Positions 11,519 to 23,320 of a DNA stretch of 64,000 nucleotides are shown one piece after another. The notes below the pieces were generated by a model. It searched no databases and had not been told where the DNA came from. It saw only the letters and a program-made list of their open reading frames with translations. The stretch spans positions 28,683,501-28,747,500 of the forward strand of contig NC_068557.1 of NCBI RefSeq assembly GCF_022201045.2, written 5' to 3'. How positions within the stretch are numbered: the first letter of the stretch is position 1; the number at the start of each line of letters is the position of its first letter. This stretch comes from Citrus sinensis. Taxonomy: Eukaryota; Streptophyta; Magnoliopsida; Sapindales; Rutaceae. The position numbers were made by a program, and so were the translations under genes.

Positions 11519-14500
11519 ATGGAATCTGGGAAAATCTTACAAAACCCTAGACCTTCGCCTTCACCTTCACTTGCATTCACTAATAACAACAAGGCGATGC
11601 CAAATGAGCTGGCGCAGAAGCCGTCAACGCCGATAATTGACAAGTTTCGGGCGCTTCTGAAGCTACGAGAGGCGGAGGCTAGGGTTGGGGATGGTGCCGG
11701 GACGACGCTTAGTACGAATGAGATTGTGCAGCTATACGAGACGGTGTTGGCTGAGCTCACTTTCAATTCGAAGCCGATTATTACTGATCTGACTATAATT
11801 GCCGGAGAACAGAGAGCCCACGGCGATGGCATTGCCGAAGCAATTTGCACCAGGATTCTCGAGGTTTGTTGATTGTTTATTTGTACTATGCGGCTGCTTC
11901 AATCTTGTTAAATTTTAAATTTGGACTTGTAATTTTGTTGCATAATCTAGGATTTGAAGTTTCTTGAAGTTTTCAAAATCCCCTATTTTGTAATTTTGCA
12001 GTTTCAGCATTCTGAGTTTCATCCTGCATTGCTGTATTTTTAAGAAATTATTGGAAGATATATGGAGAATGAACAAAAAAATAGTTTTTCCCACTAGTGG
12101 TGAACTGCTGAATTCATACTTTCCAGTTAATTATGATAAAATAGTACAATTCTTTGGTTTTCAACCTTGTATTTTGGGTAAGGTTGATAGGAAAAAGTGG
12201 GGAAATTGAACGTAATCAACATTTTGATTTTGTTTTTCCGTTTTCAGATATGGCGGTGTTTATGTACGCTCTAAGTTTTATATTTGCTTTCTGTTGTTTG
12301 TGCTTAGGCCCCAGTTAATCACAAACTGCCGTCGTTGTATCTTTTGGACAGTATAGTTAAGAACATCAATAAAGAATATGTTAGGTACTTTTCTTCCCGT
12401 TTACCTGAGGTGAGTGCATCATAGCTTATGTTTCCATTAATTGCTGGTTATTTTCAGATAACATCTGGACTTTGCTTTTTGAGGCACATATTCTAATAAA
12501 AAAATTTTATTTCACAATCTTTCTAGGTTTTTTGTGAGGCATACAGGCAAGTTCATCCTGACTTGTATAGTGCTATGCAACACCTCTTTGGCACTTGGTC
12601 AACAGTTTTTCCACAAGCAGTCCTCCGCAAGATTGAGGCGGAACTACAGTTTTCTTCTCAAGTAAATAAACAATCATCAAATGTTAATTCTCTGCGAGCG
12701 TCTGAGTCTCCTCGACCAACTCATGGCATACATGTTAATCCTAAATACATACGTCAGTTTGAACATTCAAACACAGATAGTGTAAGCTTTTAAATAACTC
12801 TCTTCCTCTATCTCCCTTCGCTTCCCAGAGCACAGAAGGGTTAGACTGTTGCTTAATTTTATTAGCGTGGATGAAATCTATGATTTATATGTTTGGAGTA
12901 TTCCATTTGGTGGATATATGTACACCTTTTTGCAAATATTATGTTGCAATTGCCATATTTAACTATAGCCTGTTATAAAAAGTATAATGTTAGTGAAGTT
13001 TTTGGACATCACTCTTTTTCTTGTTTCTGGCATTTGTTGCATTAGATATAACCAAAAAATTATTAGTTTTCTTAAGAAAATTTATTGTAACTCTGATAAT
13101 TACTATAGCAAATTCTGCTGGGTCGCTGCCAAGTGCAACTGGTCAGCTGTGTGTCTCCTGGGCGAACATTTCATGTTTTGTTGATGATTATCTCCATGTC
13201 TAGATCAGCTTCTCCTTGATGTTGCTTGGCTGGACCAGTGCAGCTTAGGTACAAATAATTAAGAAAAGGCAAAATGCAGATGATGTTGATTCAGTTTCAA
13301 AAGGGATAACTATTTGGCAATATGCATAAAGTGCAAATAGCTTCACAATTGGAGATGCCCCTTTTCGATTCTTGGAAAGCTTTGCATCAAATGCAAGTTG
13401 GGATGAAATCTTCTTTTAGAAGTCAATATGCATATATCTGATAGTTATTTATGTTTTCCTGTTCATTAGTCTTCTCATACATTGGGGCTGTCATAGGATA
13501 TTGGGCTACAATATGCATATAGCTGATAGTTATTTATCTTGGCACATGTAAAAAATAGTGTCCTAGTAAACTGGGCTACAATTACCATGGGTATAGGATG
13601 AGTAGGTGACAGTTGATTAAGTTTAACATTTATTTTGAACCTGTATTTGGTTTTGGTGTAATCACATACTTGTGTCTTGGTGTTCGGTCTGCAGATGTGC
13701 AGAATTCTGGTTTTTGGTCTGGGAAATCTATAATTCACGACTGTTTTGGCTTTGAAAAATGCTGTTTGATGCATTGAATGTATTAGCTTTTTTTATATGC
13801 TTGTTATACTTTTTGCCATGTTCGCTTTTGCCTACTTGATTTGCATTCTTCAATTATGTCAGAAAATTCATGTCTGAATTAGGAAATGAAAAATGGTGCT
13901 TTGAATATACAGCTGACCTCTGGTCCTAATTGTTAATCTAATTTGTTTAGTTGGTTATTTTTCTTCAATTCTAGCTACAGTATCAGTGGGGAAGATTTAA
14001 GTTTAATTTGTGATTTGTGTTTGTGCATGGACTAAGTTAGGTTGTAAATTGGGGAAAAAGAGCAAAGTGTTGTTTTGTTGATGGCTTAGACGCAGTTTGA
14101 CCATATGAGTTCTTGCTATGGATGCATGTAGCAAGAGTTCCAAATCTAGACAAAACTTGTTTACTGATATATTGGAGCTTTCTTTAGACCGTGCATGTAT
14201 TGGTTTAGTTTATGCCTTTTTCCTGTTTGTGGTAGAAGGGGTACTTTTGAGCTTTGTTCTTTCCCTGTCAGTGATCTTATTACTTTTTCTTTATTGTTAT
14301 AATCATATACCTGACTGGGAAACCTGCTTAGGTTGTGAACTATTTTCAGTTATCAGTTATCGACTCTAGTTTGAGTCTATTGGTGCACATTTGCTTGAGG
14401 CAGACAATTTTTGACATTTAAAAAGTGGAATTTGTTTATAACCCTTGCAGAACATTCAGCAAGTAAAAGGAACATCTTCAAATCTGAAAGAATATGGTCA

Positions 14501-16527
14501 GAATCCTGCCATTGGTTATGACGAGTTTGACACTAATCATTTAGAGTTGACATCCTCGCAGGTTGGAGGTCAAAGATCGAATCCAGCAGGTAGTGTCGGT
14601 CGTGCGACTTTTGCTCTTGGTGCTAATAAGCTGCATCCATCTTCAACTTCCAGACTTGGAAGATCTTTGTCGCCTTTAGCAATTGGATCAGAAGGTGATG
14701 AGTTTGCAGTGGAAAATTCACCTAGAAGGCTTGAGGGGACCTCTCCATCTCATCCAGTATTTGATTATGGAATAGGCAGAGCAATTGGCAGAAATGAGGA
14801 GGTGAGTGAATGGCGTAACCCCAATAGATTCGAATCTACTTCTACTTCTTATAATCTTAGCAATGGACATGAGCATCAAGGACCTAGAGCTTTGATAGAC
14901 GCATATGGAAGTGACAGAAGAGCTTCTAACAACAAACCTCCGCAAGTTGGACACATGGGTATAAATGGAATGGGCAATAAGGTAGCATCGAGATCATGGC
15001 AGAATACTGAAGAGGAGGAGTTTGATTGGGAAGATATGAGCCCTACTTTACTAGACCGTGGCAGGAAAAATGACTTTTTGCCATCATCTGTTCCACTATA
15101 TGGATCAACTGGGGCAAGGCCTGACTTCAGCAAGTTGAATGCTTCCTCGTTGGAGTCTGATGTTAGGACCAATCATTCTAGTCAGGCACAGCTACCTCTG
15201 TTGGATGATTCTTCTGTAACTGCTGAAGATTCAGTTTCTTTGCTGGGTGTATGTTTTCTCAACTTTGTTTGCTGTGCCTGTCTGGTTTAATCATTTCAGT
15301 CTGCTGATCTGGATACCAAATGATATATTTACATACAAAAACTTCTCTTGTTTTTTTATAAGTTGGTTTATTCAAGTTTACTTGTCATTATTTTTATTAT
15401 GGATCCCTTGTGCATAATGTGGTGATTATACCAAGTATTAGATGTGGGAACCTGACTATGATTTTTGTTAGAGCATGTGATATCAGATCATGTATCTTGA
15501 TTTCCAACTACATCTTACATTTTAAAATTTTTATATGTTTTCGCAGTCTGGTCGCGGAACAGGTAAAGTATCTGGGTTTCAATCTGAGCCAAATCAAAAT
15601 CTAGGTTCTCGTTATCCTCAGGAAAGCTGGAATTTGCCACATCACTTCTCTCGATCATCACACCCTCCTAATGGCAGGGGACGAGGGAAAGATTCCCATA
15701 TTCCCTTTCCGGGCAGTGGTGTACCTTCCTTGGGTGTTGATAAAGCGGCTCCTTATATTGACAAGTTTGTGGGTGCTGATGCACAATTTGTTAGGCCTCC
15801 AGCAGTTGTGTCTAGAATAGGTTCTTCTGGTCCTGACTTGCTTAGTACTGGGGCTATACAGTCATCAACTGGGGCTTGGGCCCCAATGAACTTGCATAAA
15901 CCTCACCTGCCTCCTGGACAACCTGTTTATCCACAGCAAAAGCAGACAAGGACTCAGTTTGATTCAATAAATGCTGCTGGTCGCATTTTGAATCAGGGAC
16001 CAAGTAAATCATTGTATAATCCCGAAAGCAAGGAACTGAGTTTGATGAAGCCACAACTGCACGATCAACATGCTACTCCAAATCAACAAAACCAGGGCCG
16101 GGCACAATTTCTTTCTCAGGAGGCTACAAATAATTTTCTCCCCTCCATTGCAGCATCGATGCCACCTCACCTACTGGCACCACCCTTGAGTCATGGTTAC
16201 ACCCAACGAGGGCACAATGCCGTCATGGGTATGGTTTCATCAAATCCAGTGCCTGCTGGACAACAACCTTTACATGTCCAGAGTATTCAGAATAGCTCCT
16301 TGCATTTACAGGGGAGGCCGGCGCCACCACTTCCTCCTGGTCCCCCTCCTGCTTCTTCTCAAATGATACCTGGGTCTCAAAGTGCAGGGCTAGTTGTCCC
16401 CAGTCAACAACCAGGCCATGCATTTTCTGGTTTGATTAGTTCCCTCATGGCACAAGGTTTGATCTCATTAACAACGCAAACCCCTGTGCAGGTATTTATT
16501 TGAATTGTTAGTATCCTGTATGTTATT

Positions 16528-16558
<31 letters not shown>

Positions 16559-18100
16559 GGTCATTGGGTCAATGGTGTTACTTATGCAATGTAAGATTAT
16601 ATTTCAACCTAGTAATTGATTTGTAGGATTCTGTGGGACTTGAGTTCAATGCCGATCTTCATAAGTTGCGCCATGAGTCGGCAATAAGTTCCCTATATGC
16701 TAATCTTCCACGACAGTGCACCACATGTGGACTACGTTTTAAGTGTCAAGAAGAGCACAGCAGTCATATGGATTGGCATGTGACTAAGAACCGGATGTCT
16801 AAGAACCGTAAGCAGAAGCCTTCTCGTAAATGGTTTGTAAGTGCTAGCATGTGGCTTAGTGGTACAGAAGCATTGGGAACTGATGCAATTCCTGGGTTTT
16901 TACCTGCTGAGCCCATTGTGGAAAAGAAAGATGATGAAGAAATGGCTGTCCCTGCTGATGAAGACCAGAATGTATGCGCATTATGTGGAGAACCCTTTGA
17001 TGATTTTTACAGTGATGAGACCGAGGAATGGATGTATAAAGGAGCTATCTACATGAATGCACCAAATGGGTCAACAGAAGGCATGGATAGATCTCAGTTA
17101 GGTCCTATAGTGCATGCTAAATGCAGGTCTGAGTCTACTGTGATTCCCTCTGACGATTTTAAACGTGATGAAGGGGTATGCTTCTACATTTTATTGCTTT
17201 AACATTTTAGCATTTGTTTTCTTTTAGCAACTGCTGTTGTCTTCTATGGAACATGATTATCATGCTGTATGCTGTTTCCATCTAAAGTTGTCTGAACCAG
17301 AAGATGTTATTTTTGACACATCCTCAGTCCAATAGTCTGTACTGTGCTAGCTAATGACATTTGGTTGGTGAATACTTTCTATCGTCTTCATCTTCAGAAG
17401 GAAAAATTTTGATTCGGCGCTAAGTTTCAAAGCCCAAAGAGCAGATAGACACTTGAATATTAATGAGAATGTTTAAGCCATTTAGTTCAGGATGAGTACT
17501 TCTTGCATTGTGTAAATTGATTTTCCATGAAATTGAATTTTAGAACTACAAGTTTACGGATGCATTCCTGGTTGAGGATAAATAGGGGTGTAGCCTTGGG
17601 ATCTGCGAAGCTTTGTTTGAAAATCTACCCCTGCAAATGGCTAGATCTAGGCATGCCCATAAATATTTACAACGGAGTAAATAGGACCGACTTGCCCTTG
17701 TATGGATTAGACTCTGGTAGGCCACTGATTGTAGTATTAGTAGATTTTAATATAATTTCGAGAAAAGAGTTGGGGAGGGGGGAAGATAAACTAGGCATTA
17801 GCCAAAAAAATTTGCCAGTAAACTTAGATTATTGTTTGACAAATCCCCGCAAACTGAGAGCACTTTGATGAAACAATGGTTTCAGTTCTAACTGGTGTTG
17901 GGCAGTCCTCTTATTTTCAGAAGGGGGGGGGGGGGGGGTGTTGAATTGGTGTAATATCCAATGCATTGATGTTTTAAGGTGTATATATAGATGGTTGTAG
18001 TCGGAGAAACTTACATCTTATTCTGACATTTTTTTTTTTAATTTCCGACTTGCAGGGAAGTAGTGAAGAGGGTAATCAAAGAAAAAAATTGCGGAGTTAA
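11519..18100 (+). CDS. PCFS4-like: Pcf11-like pre-mRNA cleavage and polyadenylation factor, 7 exons
   Basis: Exons: 11519-11863, 12308-12409, 12527-12781, 14451-15248, 15547-16491, 16627-17175 and 18056-18100; 1012 codons plus TAA. Residues about 55-195 form the CTD-interacting domain ([60 protein letters not shown]), which binds the phosphorylated RNA polymerase II tail. The middle is Ser/Gln/Pro-rich and probably disordered, with a PPLPPGPPP stretch late in exon 5. Exon 6 encodes a C2H2 finger (Cys846, Cys849, His862, His866) and a second Cys motif, [12 protein letters not shown], of the kind that contacts CLP1. In Arabidopsis the orthologue PCFS4 acts in alternative polyadenylation, including of FCA and hence in flowering time. 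Codons 266-267 of the exon 4/5 junction fix the donor at GGT|GTATGT, because the alternative one base pair earlier gives a stop. Introns 5 and 6 carry G homopolymers. Confidence 0.92.
16526..16560 (+). repeat. T12-G23 homopolymer pair inside a 135-bp intron
   Basis: Twelve T are followed by 23 uninterrupted G in intron 5 of the Pcf11-like gene (intron 16492-16626). A second run of 16 G lies at 17923-17938 in intron 6. Both are on the sense strand, so the pre-mRNA would contain them. Exact lengths could be affected by sequencing or assembly error in homopolymers. Confidence 0.8.
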
Positions 18101-19093
18101 CTTTAATAGATTGCTTCTTGAGTGTTTTGTAACTTGCGTTACTACTTTTAGCGGTACGCTCTTACTTACTTTTACAGTAGCACTGGAGATTGCAGTTCCT
18201 TGGTTTTTTGCCAAAATCATGTACATGTATAGTTCGATTTGTATCATGCCCATTATCTTGCAATATAAGATTATAATTTCTCTGGCAGACTTTTCTTTTC
18301 AAGCATGTTTGTCCCTTATGTCAACTCGTAAAGAAATTATTAGCTATTTTCAACGACAGTACAATTGTGACAAGTGGAACACTTGTGGTCGGTTCATTTT
18401 CATTCTTGTCCCTTTTCTCCTTCTACTGAGTACTGACCTTCTTTGGTGTAAGCAGTGCAGGTGGGCTCTCTAGACTCTCCTACTGTTGTTTTAATGGAAT
18501 AGAGTTATATCTTATCAGAATAAATGTGGTTGCTCTCCGGGTTAATGAAATTCTACTTTTATGGTAAATTTTGTCCCTTTTTTTTGGTTTGTTTTTTTGC
18601 AGTTGTGATCCACCAGTTGCAATGTGTACTCTTTGTTGACCACCAGTTGCTTATTATAAAGTCATTTTTTCCCCCTACTTTCTGCTTTTCTTCTTTCTTA
18701 CTAATTTGAGATGGTGAAAATTTTGGCGACTCCCACCAGTAAAGCCAATGAACCAGACATTTTCATGATTTTGATGGTTGCTTGTGTTGCTTGACACAGG
18801 CTGAGACTGTGGTCTTAATAATCACATGCCAACGTTTGATAAAAAGTTTTACGTCATCTTGTCCATGGAAGAACTGCAATTGCAGTCGATTTCAAATCCC
18901 CTCTTTGTACTTTTTTTTTTTTTTTGGTGTTATAATCGCATAATTTTATCATAAAAATGGACTTCGTATTTAATGTTGAAGGGTCGGGAGAAATTTCCCA
19001 CTGTATAGTTATATAATTTAATAATTTAAGAACAATTTCTAGTACGGACGTCTTTATTTTGTTAAAAGTATATCGATTTTAATGTATTAATAG

Positions 19094-19131
<38 letters not shown>

Positions 19132-20023
19132 ATAAGAGTAATTGTGACTTCAATATTCAAATTGATTAGCCAACAATTAATGGGCCTTTGGCAGAATAAG
19201 AGAACACTTGCTAATTTTCTTTTTTAATTATAAAATAATTGTAAATTAGTTTTAGTAATTCTTTGATTGTAAATATTAGTAATAAAATCATGTATTTTTC
19301 TGCTAATCATTTAGTACTAGAGATAAAGTGAAGTATTTTTGTGATAGTTAAATATTGTTACAAAGCAAAAAAAATTGATTATTAAAAAAATGTTCCTTGA
19401 AATAATAAAATAATTTCGTTATGTGAAATTAAAATATTATGAGTACAATTTTAAATCAAGTTAAAATTTAGTTGCAGGAGGTGAAGGATTTTTCTTGAGA
19501 AAGAAGAAAACTAGAAGAGGTTACCGTGGAGAAAGGATATTTGTTTTTTAAGGAAACAAAAACAAGGATTGCAAAATCCTACGGGAATTCATAAGCGATT
19601 GTTATTGGGGAAGTCGTTTCATTGTGGGCAAGGATTGCAAGGGCGTTGCATTAGCATTCTGCAGCGTTAGCCTCCGTATCTAACTCATATTAATATATTC
19701 CATTAAACGAAATCACGATCAGTTTGTTGACAATCCTCAACCTCAGTCAAGCGTCAGACTCACCGTCAGTTCCTGCCACCGATGACTACAGTTTCAATGC
19801 CATTCAGTACTGGTACTACTCCATACTATCAGAATCAGATAAATATTGCTTTTTGTGCTAGACCAACCCAACCAATCAACAAAAGCCCAAACCAATAGCC
19901 TCAGTCTGCGTGTTTGATGATTAACAATATCCTTTTGCCTTCACAGGCTACAGGCCAGCCAACAACTAGTACACCTACAGCTGCCGAACCAACAACAAAT
20001 CCCGGCGGGAGGAATCCGTTTCT
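18101..20023. other. 3' flank of the Pcf11-like gene and spacer
   Basis: Begins with the probable 3' UTR of the Pcf11-like gene. An (AT)n microsatellite lies at 19097-19129. From about 19740 to 20010 the text (glutamine- and threonine-rich in translation, for example near GCCAGCCAACAACTAGTACACC) could be the decayed upstream part of the Pcf11-related pseudogene, but I could not align it confidently. Confidence 0.4.
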
Positions 20024-20487
20024 ATGAGACTTGAGTTTTATCGTGCCAAGCTTAAAGTGCGACATGAATCTGATATAAGGGCAATGTATTCTGATCTCTC
20101 AAGACAATGAAAAAACCTGTGGGATGAGGTTTGTGTCTCAAGTAATGCAACACCACCTCTAAGACGAAGCTAAATCTCTCTCGAAGCCGTAGCTACTTTC
20201 CAAGCTCAACATTCTTGGGGCAATGGAAACCCTCCAGCACATGCATTTTTTGTTGTGAGAAAAATAAGAACCAGGATTATGAATTATTTGCTGTTCCTGC
20301 CCGCGGAGATCAGAATGAATGTCCTCTCCGTACGGAGCCTTTCGATGTCTATATGAGTGATGATACCAACGACTGGATGTGTATAGGAACTGTGGATTTG
20401 AGCGAGGCCAAAGCATCATCAAGGAAATTCTACAAGTCTCTGTTAGGTCCCGTTGTGAATGCTAAATGCATCAATTCATCGGCTTAA
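20024..20487 (+). pseudogene. Truncated, broken Pcf11/PCFS-like copy (C-terminal zinc-finger part)
   Basis: Translation from ATG 20024 gives RLEFYRAKLKVRHESDIRAM, which parallels [20 protein letters not shown] in exon 6 of the intact gene 3.4 kb upstream. At the first zinc-finger cysteine a TGA (20108-20110) stands where the intact gene has TGC. The next bases need a one-base shift to regain TCGLRF-like TCGMRF, and a further in-frame TAA follows. Homology resumes in the open frame 20215-20487: VPARGDQNECPLRTEPFDVY matches [20 protein letters not shown], and LLGPVVNAKC matches LGPIVHAKC. The second cysteine of that motif is Arg. No introns separate these parts. No CID is present, so the copy is partial as well as broken. 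Confidence 0.8.
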
Positions 20488-21433
20488 TTAATTTTCACAG
20501 TACTGTTTTATACTATACCCAGGTGTTTTATTTCAATTTCAATTTCCACTTTTGAAATCTTTGTACCTTTATATATGTTAATAAATAATTGAACGAGAAC
20601 AGTCATCTTTGGATATATCAATCGAACCGTTCATATTTCTATATAGTCCTATTCCTTCTATGGCTGTGTGTTTTCAGTGGGAAACTGTTTGGTTATATTG
20701 ATCAATTTGGTTGCCCTTAAGACGTGTGATCTCGTAGACTTTAGTTTGTGCATCAATTTCACTTCTTTTACGAAGTTTCTTTCAATTTCAATCACTCTCA
20801 AGTCTGTACGACTTTTTCAATGTGGTTATTAGCTAAGAATCCAGATCTTCCGATTTTTCACTAAGAGCAGATAAGAGGATGCCGGAGATGCCCATGTAAC
20901 TATTAATAGAGCACTCCAAAGCAAGTTCAGAGCGAAGCTGTCAGCCGAGTCCAGTGGCTGCTCATATCTTTATCCCAAATTTAAAAATACAGATTTTATT
21001 AAATTATTAATTTTCCTATCTTTTAGTTTGACCTAATTTTACTACTATTAAGATTCCTGATTAGAAAATTAAGTATACGGAAAATGCTATTTCAACCGAG
21101 TTAAATCTTGACACTTTAAAATGCACTGTTTTACCGAAGAAAATGAAAAAAAAAATGTTATTTATCTTTTATATTGTGATGTTTATAAATAGAACTCTCT
21201 TCAAATTGAGTAACTTTTTATAAATGCACATATCTCATCCTCTTATCATTTTCCTTTTTACAAGATCTCCGCATTATTGGAAACCTCTCCTATTGACCAT
21301 AAGTTTTGTAATATTCAAACATTTCATCAGAATTATTGAAACATATTCCAACCTTAGGCACAATAACTTTTTCCTCTAGTTTCTCATTATTTTCTTCAAA
21401 ATCATCCTTCTCTAATTCCTCCACTTCATCAAC
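20488..21433. other. Spacer without recognised features
   Basis: AT-rich. No gene, RNA gene or defined element was seen between the Pcf11-like pseudogene and the Harbinger element. Confidence 0.4.
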
Positions 21434-21436
21434 TTA

Positions 21437-22693
21437 GGGCCAGTTTGGGATTGCGGAGGTTGATGAAATAAGCTGCATGTGCTGTGCAGATGAAATAAGC
21501 TGCTGATTAAAAAAATAACTCGGTGTTTGGTAAACTGTATTGTTGCGATTGCTGTGAGTTTGAAAAGTATAGTACATGCGTTTGGTAAATCTTATTAAGA
21601 AAGTGTTGTTGTATTATATAATGACCAAAATAGATTTACATTTTCGTTGCTTTTTATTTTATGTTTAATAAATTGTTTAGACATATTTTTTTCTTAAATA
21701 TATAAAATTACATTAAAAAAACTCAATTAAGAAAAATCTAAAGAATTTCATAATCTATTACATAAAATATGATAAAAAAAGTATACTTTTACATAATCTA
21801 AATAAAATAAAAAGTAATATGTATTACATTCACAATAAATTTTTTGCAATAAAATTCCTCAAATTTTCCATTTTTTGGGATCCAGAGCCATTGGTATTGT
21901 GATACTCTTCTTGACTGTTATTGTCTCTTTCTATTCCTTCATCAAAGATTGAAGTAGGATAATTTTCAAAGTTATCAAAATGAAGATCACGTTGCGCATG
22001 TCTCCTTATATAATTGTGCAATGACATGGTTGCAATGACTATTTTCACTTGTTTAGCAAATGGATAGCTAGGCATATCTCTTAAAATCTTCCATCTTTTC
22101 TTCCATACTCCAAATGTGCGTTTAATAACACTCCTAAGCGATGAGTGAGCATGATTAAATAATTCTTGATAACCTGTGGGTTTATCACCTTGACAAAACT
22201 CTGGAAGGTGGTATCTTTCACCTTTATATGGACTTAAAAAACCACTGATTTTGGGGTATCCTGCGTCCACTAAATAATATTTTAATGTTGAACAAAAAAC
22301 ATGTGAATTTGTATCATAATATTTTAAAAGATTAAGTTATAATTCGACTTAAATACTTTGTAAAGGAAAAAATTAAAGAACATACTTGGTTATGGCAGTA
22401 ACTAAACTGTGGTGGTAAAATAATATATAATGATTTATATGTTAGGGTTTATAGATAAGTAATATATAATTGTCTTTTTATTAAAATACTACTAGACATT
22501 TTAAAAAGGCGTAGTAGTTTATTGAATAAGCTGCTTATGAAAAGTAACCTTATACTTGCTTTTAAAAGCTGCTGACGAAATGAAGAAAATTATGAAATAA
22601 GTTGCTTTTACAAAATTTACCGAACATTATTTTTATAAAAAAATTATGAAATAAACAGTTTATTGAGTTTTAACCTCAATCTAAAACGGGGTC
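21437..22693 (-). mobile_element. PIF/Harbinger DNA transposon, 1257 bp, degenerate
   Basis: Terminal inverted repeats GGGCCAGTTTGGGATTG (left) and GACCCCGTTTTAGATTG (right, reverse complement) are flanked by the 3-bp duplication TTA (21434-21436 and 22694-22696), the signature of PIF/Harbinger insertion. Inside is the C-terminal part of an ALP1/HARBI1-type transposase on the minus strand. Subterminal GAAATAAGCTGC motifs occur near both ends. The element is short for an autonomous member and lacks the N-terminal transposase half and the companion Myb-like gene. Confidence 0.8.
21830..22303 (-). pseudogene. PIF/Harbinger (HARBI1/ALP1-like) transposase fragment
   Basis: The frame reads KYYLVDAGYPKISGFLSPYK, then RYHLPEF, HSSLRSVIKRTFGVWKKRWKIL and MSLHNYIRR, which is the C-terminal half of the DDE_Tnp_4 nuclease family. 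The Asp of LVDAGYP is the second catalytic acid. The third catalytic acid, normally Glu in the VIERTFG motif, is Lys here (codon AAA, 22123-22121), so strand-transfer activity should be lost. No start codon and no first-Asp region are present. A stop closes the frame near 21830. Related host proteins such as ALP1 also lack catalytic residues, but here the truncation and the flanking TIRs argue for a dead transposon. Confidence 0.82.
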
Positions 22694-22696
22694 TTA

Positions 22697-23320
22697 ATTC
22701 ACTTGTTTCAAATTATCCATTACTATGCAAAGTAACGTATCCAAAAATATTATTAATAATTTTTTTTTACTTTAATAAAAGTCTAAGATTTTAGATAAGA
22801 TTCTACTATCTATCAATCAATCTATATATGTATATATAATAATTTTTGAATGAGGACATTTTTATTTTAATAAAGTGAGGATAATAAAAAATATATAAAT
22901 TTTAGTATATCAATAGATTAAAAAATATAGTTTCTAATACTCTGAAATATGTGTCAATTTATATTTTAATAATATCATTATTTTGTTAAAAGTGAGGATG
23001 CCCTCTTTAAGAATGGCTATATATATGAGCCAATCTGATTCAGAATTCTCATATTGTAATTCAATTTAGCTTTTATAATACTATACAAACTATAAAGAAC
23101 TAAATCTATATTTTAAAAAATATCGGTGCCCGCGTTAGAGGAAAATCTCCATCGCCAGCTTCACTTGACGTCTCTTTGTTATCAAATGGCTTGAAGCATA
23201 GCTCTTGGCACAACCACCACCGTTGATCATCGTACCATTCTTAGTACTTGTTGGAGCTACCCTTGACGAATTTGATGTAGTAGTAGTTTTTATGTGTGTG
23301 TGTTTATGCAGGCATACTTC
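22697..23320. other. AT-rich spacer
   Basis: No gene recognised. It ends where the 321-bp tandem array begins. Confidence 0.35.

Noticed and set aside
13475-14369. Frames inside the 1.67-kb intron 3 of the Pcf11-like gene
   Set aside because: No domain is recognised, and the flanking exons join in frame across the intron.
14718-15172. Minus-strand frames opposite exon 4 of the Pcf11-like gene
   Set aside because: They are shadows of the coding strand, with no homology.
18063-18473. 136-codon plus-strand frame overlapping the Pcf11-like stop
   Set aside because: It is out of frame with the last exon and lies in the probable 3' UTR; the composition is that of T-rich sequence.
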